Assembly (NCBI GenBank): GCA_964575025.1
Contig: CAZNPV010000039.1
Span: forward strand, 1-34,810
DNA from: JABMQB01 sp964575025
GTDB taxonomy: Bacteria > Bacteroidota > Bacteroidia > Bacteroidales > Prolixibacteraceae
DNA length: 34,810 nucleotides
Direction: 5' to 3'
Below the pieces are notes generated by a model. That model did no database searches and was not told the origin of the DNA. It saw only the letters and a program-made list of their open reading frames with translations. Of this stretch, positions 30,925 through 34,810 are shown one piece after another (position 1 is the stretch's first letter; each line of letters begins with the position of its first letter). Both the position numbers and the translations under genes were made by a program.

Positions 30925-33444
30925 ATGCGTATACGAAAAAGAAGATTTTTCTACAGGCTAATCCCCGGGGTGCTTCTGATTTTCGCGATAGCGGATCTTT
31001 ATTCGCAGAATTTCAGTGATTATACCTACCTGATAGCCGATCTGTCGGAAACAACGCTTACGGACCAGATTATAGAACGGGAGTTACGTAGCGGGCAGGC
31101 AGGGATCTATATACAGTTGGCGTACGACAGAGAAGAGGAGAGCCTGATGGTTTCTCCGGAGAAAGGAGAGTTATCCTTTGAAGCGTTATCGGAGATTCTC
31201 CTGACTTACCTGGACAACAATCCCCAGGGAATCCTTCCTGTATTTATTAATTATGCCGGACCCGTCCGGATATTAAATGATGCCGTGGTGAACACAGGGC
31301 TTTCCGAACGGATGTTTTATCTGCCTCCCGGAGAACGGTGGCCGGAGGTGGATCAGATATTGGAATCCCGCCGGAACCTTGTTTGTTTTATTTTTCAGAA
31401 GCCCAACCCGGGCAACATGTATTTTCACTATGCATGGGACTATATGGCAGAGTTTCCCCATTCGGGGATGGAAAATCCTCCTTTTGACGGGCACTATATC
31501 AATGGCGATATCACCAAGGAATTGCTGCTGGTCCGGGACTTTGTCATCCCGGAGTCTGAAGGCAGCCGGAACCGGTTTCTTTGGGATCTGAACCAGAATC
31601 AATTCTATATAAACCATCTGCTTAACCGGTGGAAAAGTACCGGGAAGCAACCGAATTTTATTTTTACTACCTGGAGTACCCGCTTTCTTTCACCCCTGAT
31701 CCCGTGGCTGAGTACCTACAAAAGTGTGAAAGGCATTGTCAGGATCAACGATAAACCCATGGAAAAGGTCTTCTGGAAACATTCCAACAAGTGCATAACC
31801 AACGGGTATTTCAGTTTTCCTTATTCCGAGGGGGAAGAGCTGAATCTCACACCCTTCAGCCCGGGCTACCGGTTCGACCCCCAGATGTCGGTTGTTTCGA
31901 CTGAGAATCTTTTGCTTTCGGTCGTTTTTAATGCAAGCCCTCTTTCTCTGGATGAAGGATTAACGGCTTATTTCCCGTTTGATACCGACTGGCACAACGA
32001 AGTGGATCAACAGGATACCGGATGGCCCGTTCATGCGTCCATTGCTTCGGATGTGAACAAAGGGGAGGTGGCAAAGTTGCCGGATAGCAGTTACATACGG
32101 ATCGGGTACCCGGAAAAATATGGGATCCGCAACAATAGTTTCACGGTAAGTGCATGGTTTAAACTCAATGTCCTTGATATGAACAGCGAATACAGCATCC
32201 TGGGGACGCACGAAGGAGTATTCAGAAAGGGATTGCATCTGGTGATCAGGCAGGGAAGACCCTATTTTGGATTTTACGGAAACGACCTCTGGGCTGACAG
32301 GGTCGTCTCCCCAAACGAGTGGGTTCATATTGTTTACCGCTATAATTATTTTAACGGGGAGCAGGCCATTTATGTCAATGGACAGAACGTGGGGGCTTCC
32401 CTGAACCATGCATCGTTTATCGGAGATTCCACCCTGGTGATCGGCCAGTCGATTCAATCCGATAATTTCCTGAACGGGTATATCGATGATCTTTTTATCT
32501 GGAGCCGCCCCCTGGGAGAGGAGGAAATTCAGATCCTGTATAATGCGGATTATAAACCTGCAAAGGAAACAACCTCCGGGTTTCCCTTCAGAACTGTGAT
32601 CATGGGCGGTATTGTAGTGTTCACAATCGTTTTTGTATGGCTGATAGCCGGCATCCGAAGAAGAAAACCCAAAAAAATGCCACCTGCCGGCACGGAGAAG
32701 GAACCGGCTCCCCGGCATAAAAATTCCGTTTTTCTGTTTGGGGATTTTCAGATCTTTGACGCTTACGGCAAAGAATTATCCTCAAAGTTCACTCCCAGGA
32801 TCAAAGAACTGTTCCTGCTGATCTTGTTATATACGGTTAAAAATAATAGGGGGATCCGGACTGAACAGATGACGTCTGTATTATGGCCCGGGTTCGAGCC
32901 CCCAAAGGCTGCCAACAACCGAAGTGTTACCATAAACAAACTGCGTAAACTTATCCGGAATGTCAAAGGACTGAATGTGAGCTATCAGAACGGTTACTGG
33001 ACAATGGAAGCTGGAAAAGATCTTTATTGCGATTACATCGAAGTGGTTACCATGCTGAACAAACAGGATCTCGATACCAAAGAAAAAATGGAAGCGTTTT
33101 TTAACCGGGTAAAAAAAGGAGGATTCCTGAATGAACTGGATTGGGAATGGCTGGATGAATTTCGTGAATCAATGGTGAATGATATTATTGATCATCTTAT
33201 GCTGTTTGCCTCCAGGTTGGATGAAAAGGCAGACTGCCGGCTGCTTACAGAGATTGCAGAACGAATCCTGATCATAGATGAACTGAACGAAAAAGCGATA
33301 CAGATCATTGTTAAACAATTGATGCTGACTAATAATGTAAATAAGGCACGTTACCGCTTTGTTCAATTCACCCGGGCGTTTGAACAGGCAGTGGGTGAAC
33401 CCTATACGCTTACGTTTGATCAGTTCAGGAACACCCTGTTCTGA
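30925..33444 (+). CDS. Membrane-spanning one-component regulator: PI-PLC-like, LamG, TM, SARP/BTAD
   Basis: The 839-aa protein has a signal sequence (about 5-28). An exported region (about 35-330) weakly resembles a PI-PLC-type barrel (IYIQLAYDREEESL, FEALSEILLTYLDNNPQ) but lacks clear catalytic histidines. A LamG/concanavalin-like domain (about 345-540) includes SFTVSAWFKL, WVHIVYRYN and GYIDDLFIWSRPL. One membrane helix (557-577) leads to a cytoplasmic winged helix (about 603-700: LFGDFQIFDAYG, SVLWPGFEPPKAANNRSV) and a BTAD-like helical tail. It would sense a glycan or lipid ligand outside and act directly on DNA. I use the ATG at 30925, preceded by GGAAGGA; ATG 30910 is possible. It diverges from the cytochrome cluster. 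Confidence 0.85.
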   Translation: MRIRKRRFFYRLIPGVLLIFAIADLYSQNFSDYTYLIADLSETTLTDQIIERELRSGQAGIYIQLAYDREEESLMVSPEKGELSFEALSEILLTYLDNNPQGILPVFINYAGPVRILNDAVVNTGLSERMFYLPPGERWPEVDQILESRRNLVCFIFQKPNPGNMYFHYAWDYMAEFPHSGMENPPFDGHYINGDITKELLLVRDFVIPESEGSRNRFLWDLNQNQFYINHLLNRWKSTGKQPNFIFTTWSTRFLSPLIPWLSTYKSVKGIVRINDKPMEKVFWKHSNKCITNGYFSFPYSEGEELNLTPFSPGYRFDPQMSVVSTENLLLSVVFNASPLSLDEGLTAYFPFDTDWHNEVDQQDTGWPVHASIASDVNKGEVAKLPDSSYIRIGYPEKYGIRNNSFTVSAWFKLNVLDMNSEYSILGTHEGVFRKGLHLVIRQGRPYFGFYGNDLWADRVVSPNEWVHIVYRYNYFNGEQAIYVNGQNVGASLNHASFIGDSTLVIGQSIQSDNFLNGYIDDLFIWSRPLGEEEIQILYNADYKPAKETTSGFPFRTVIMGGIVVFTIVFVWLIAGIRRRKPKKMPPAGTEKEPAPRHKNSVFLFGDFQIFDAYGKELSSKFTPRIKELFLLILLYTVKNNRGIRTEQMTSVLWPGFEPPKAANNRSVTINKLRKLIRNVKGLNVSYQNGYWTMEAGKDLYCDYIEVVTMLNKQDLDTKEKMEAFFNRVKKGGFLNELDWEWLDEFRESMVNDIIDHLMLFASRLDEKADCRLLTEIAERILIIDELNEKAIQIIVKQLMLTNNVNKARYRFVQFTRAFEQAVGEPYTLTFDQFRNTLF

Positions 33445-33483
33445 ATCATCAATGGGTTCCGTATGGGGCAGACAGAAGCCGGG

Positions 33484-34224
33484 TCAGTTTAATGGCCGGA
33501 TTCTTACTTCCACATCCTCCACATCTTTCATTAATTCCACCAACACGGAGGTATCGGTATTCCCGAAGTGATAAGGATACAGGATTTTTGGTTTGAATAA
33601 ACGTACCGCATCCTTTACCATGGGGGGGGTCATGGTGTAGGGAACGTTCATGGGGAGAAAAGCGATATCGATATTTTTCAGGTCAGCCATTTCAGGAATG
33701 TTCTCCGTGTCACCCGCGATATATACTTTTTTGTTTCCAAAGGTTATCACATACCCGTTTCCGGAACCTTTGGGGTGGTAAGGTACATTTTCGCTCCGCA
33801 TGTGTTGGATGTTGTAGGCCGGGACTGCTTCAATAAAAAGACCTTTCACGGTTGCGAACTCTCCATTTTCCAGGATTTTCCCGGAACCATACCGTTCGGC
33901 GCAGGTTTTTGTCAGCACGATTTCCGTGTCTGTTTTTTTGATTTTTTCCATGGCATCCAAATCGAAATGGTCGCCATGTTCATGGGTGATCAGGATCAGA
34001 TCTGCATCAGGCATTTCCGCATAGTCGGCATAGCGCCCTACCGGGTCAATATGGATCACCTTCCCGTCAAATTCCATCATTAAGGTGCCATGCCCGATAA
34101 AGGTGATTGCCAGGTCTCCCTGTGAGGTTTTGAATCGATCTTTCTCAAAATCGGTTGCCATACTTTCGGATAAACTTACCAGTAAAAACAGATAGAGGAA
34201 CATAAAAGATACTGCATTTTTCAT
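33484..34224 (-). CDS. Exported MBL-fold metal-dependent hydrolase
   Basis: The 246-aa protein has a signal peptide (about 1-23). A metallo-beta-lactamase fold follows, starting ITFIGHGTLMMEFDG, with the metal-binding motif THEHGDHFD (His81, His83, Asp85, His86), AGDTEN and a C-terminal YPYHFGNTD. It resembles UlaG-like or UPF0173 hydrolases; the substrate is unknown, and a periplasmic location is inferred. I place the start at the ATG at 34224, just after a consensus -7 box. An in-frame TTG at 34263 lies upstream of that promoter and cannot be used. It converges on the regulator gene. Confidence 0.88.
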   Translation of the reverse strand: MKNAVSFMFLYLFLLVSLSESMATDFEKDRFKTSQGDLAITFIGHGTLMMEFDGKVIHIDPVGRYADYAEMPDADLILITHEHGDHFDLDAMEKIKKTDTEIVLTKTCAERYGSGKILENGEFATVKGLFIEAVPAYNIQHMRSENVPYHPKGSGNGYVITFGNKKVYIAGDTENIPEMADLKNIDIAFLPMNVPYTMTPPMVKDAVRLFKPKILYPYHFGNTDTSVLVELMKDVEDVEVRIRPLN

Positions 34225-34247
34225 GGTTGATTTTTTTAAAGGACATA

Positions 34248-34255
34248 CAAATTTA
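34248..34255 (-). promoter_or_regulatory. -7 promoter box of the MBL-fold hydrolase gene
   Basis: On the minus strand TAAATTTG matches TAnnTTTG exactly, 23 nt before the ATG at 34224. No TTG is found at the ideal -33 spacing. Confidence 0.6.
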
Positions 34256-34327
34256 TAAAACAACCTGAATAAAAACGAACAGAAACCAACCTCTTATAAT
34301 AAAACCCTGAAGGGGAGCAATAATTTA

Positions 34328-34359
34328 TTTGCCGGGCAAAAGGTTTTTGCATATTTTTG
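34328..34359 (+). promoter_or_regulatory. Consensus promoter of tRNA-Arg
   Basis: TTTG (34328-34331), a 20-nt spacer and TATTTTTG (34352-34359) form a full Bacteroidota -33/-7 promoter, 15 nt before the tRNA. The -33 TTTG is also the left edge of a perfect palindrome, TTTGCC-G-GGCAAA (34328-34340). Confidence 0.85.
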
Positions 34360-34374
34360 CAGACCTGAAAAAAA

Positions 34375-34446
34375 GGTCCCATAGTTCAACGGATAGAATA
34401 GCAGTTTCCTAAACTGTAGATCCAGGTTCGATTCCTGGTGGGACTA
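34375..34446 (+). tRNA. tRNA-Arg (anticodon CCU)
   Basis: The sequence folds as a 72-nt cloverleaf. The acceptor stem is GGTCCCA/TGGGACT (with a G-U at the first pair), the D arm contains GTTC...GAAT, and the anticodon arm is GCAGT-TTCCTAA-ACTGT with anticodon CCT. The T arm is CCAGG-TTCGATT-CCTGG, and A is the discriminator. CCA is not encoded. It reads the AGG codon. A recombinase remnant follows about 150 nt downstream. Confidence 0.95.
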
Positions 34447-34483
34447 CAGATATCGCTGTAAATTATTGGTATACAGTGGTATA
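34445..34483. repeat. Two short inverted repeats directly after the tRNA
   Basis: TACAG-N6-CTGTA (34445-34460) overlaps the tRNA 3' end, and TATAC-AGTG-GTATA (34470-34483) follows. A direct repeat TTACACAC occurs at 34491-34498 and 34503-34510. They could be tRNA transcript terminators or remains of an attachment region. Confidence 0.4.
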
Positions 34484-34592
34484 TTTCATCTTACACACTG
34501 TTTTACACACCCAATTTGACTTTTCTTTAAGCATTTCCTGGAGAATCTTTTTTATACAATTTCAATCTATAAAACAATTGCAATTAAAACGA

Positions 34593-34810
34593 ACCGATCC
34601 GATCCATTGTTTACGGCACAGCATTGCTACCCCATTGTCTGGGAATGGGACGGACCTTCGGCATATCCGGGAATGGCCAGATCATGAAAATTCGAAAATT
34701 ACGGAGATTTACACCCATGTATCCAAATTAAATTTCGATAAGTTTATCAATCCGTTACCGGATACTCCGGGGAAGCGATCCGGCACGCTGCCCCAAATGC
34801 AAACAGGGAA
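34593..34810 (+). pseudogene. Tyrosine recombinase C-terminal remnant (open at window end)
   Basis: This frame encodes HCLRHSIATPLSGNGTDLRH, then DHENSKITEIYTHVSK and FDKFINPL. They correspond to the C-terminal catalytic boxes of tyrosine recombinases (H-x-x-R, the second His, and the nucleophile Tyr in TEIYTHVS). The normal LGH reads PDH and THLL reads TPLS, so it has drifted. There is no ATG in frame before the motif, only a GTG at 34476, and the preceding 40 codons do not resemble an integrase. The larger N-terminal part of the enzyme is missing. After about 34757 the frame continues open without family resemblance. I read it as a decayed integrase left beside a tRNA target site. Confidence 0.65.

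Noticed and set aside
31960..32718. 252-codon minus-strand frame inside the SARP-type regulator
   Set aside because: It lies antisense to the LamG and membrane region. The protein has no motifs, and the plus-strand domains are clear.
34476..34810. Complete small gene starting at GTG 34476
   Set aside because: The frame is open, but the first 40 codons are unlike any recombinase, no start signal is evident, and the frame also stays open back into the tRNA. The recombinase part is better read as a remnant.
1..34810. CRISPR array, rRNA operon, insertion sequence or riboswitch
   Set aside because: I saw no regularly spaced repeats, no rRNA-like sequence, no transposase and no recognisable aptamer. 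The only mobile trace is the recombinase remnant at the right end.

Overview
The window reads as chromosomal DNA of a Bacteroidota bacterium, probably an environmental Bacteroidales/Marinilabiliales-type lineage. The evidence is a T9SS (Por) C-terminal sorting domain, a split ATP synthase locus headed by a bactofilin, lipoproteins with Bacteroidota-like N-termini, many Shine-Dalgarno-poor starts, and repeated matches to the Bacteroidota -7 promoter box TAnnTTTG (several with TTG/TTTG about 20 nt upstream). No species is claimed.

Layout. 1-924 (-): partial OmpA-domain lipoprotein. 1125-4256 (+): dxs plus a membrane histidine kinase. 4351-5078 (+): DUF177 protein plus ribosomal protein L32. 5314-11574 (+): bactofilin, atpZ-like gene, a second atpI-like gene, then atpB-E-F-H-A-G; atpD and atpC do not follow. 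11571-13371 (-): SAM methyltransferase and a DusB-type tRNA-dihydrouridine synthase. 13553-15277 (+): DUF1080 lipoprotein and a CPBP intramembrane protease.

15344-23752 (-) is the most unusual part. A tightly packed operon encodes a PqqD-like protein, an ATP-grasp ligase, a fold-type III PLP decarboxylase-like enzyme, a urea-transporter/M23-peptidase fusion, a TPR/outer-membrane barrel protein, a periplasmic TPR protein and a T9SS-sorted secreted protein. A near-perfect 23-bp palindrome overlaps its probable promoter, and an AraC-family regulator with an HMA-like N-terminus lies just upstream. I infer a peptide- or amino-acid-modifying pathway linked to envelope export or uptake; the product is unknown.

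23966-24493 (+) is a lipoprotein. 24580-30704 (-) holds a small membrane protein, a GT-C glycosyltransferase with TPRs, a GtrB-like GT2, a Tat-exported Gfo/Idh/MocA oxidoreductase, and a NapC-like tetraheme cytochrome fused to a formylglycine-generating-enzyme-like domain. Divergent from this is a very large one-component membrane regulator: exported PI-PLC-like and LamG regions, one membrane helix, and a cytoplasmic SARP-type winged helix/BTAD. The window ends with an MBL-fold hydrolase (-), a tRNA-Arg(CCU) with a near-consensus promoter, and a tyrosine recombinase remnant next to the tRNA.

No gene-free stretch exceeds 300 bases. The largest gaps (925-1124, 5079-5313, 23753-23965, 30705-30924) hold promoters and inverted repeats, described individually.
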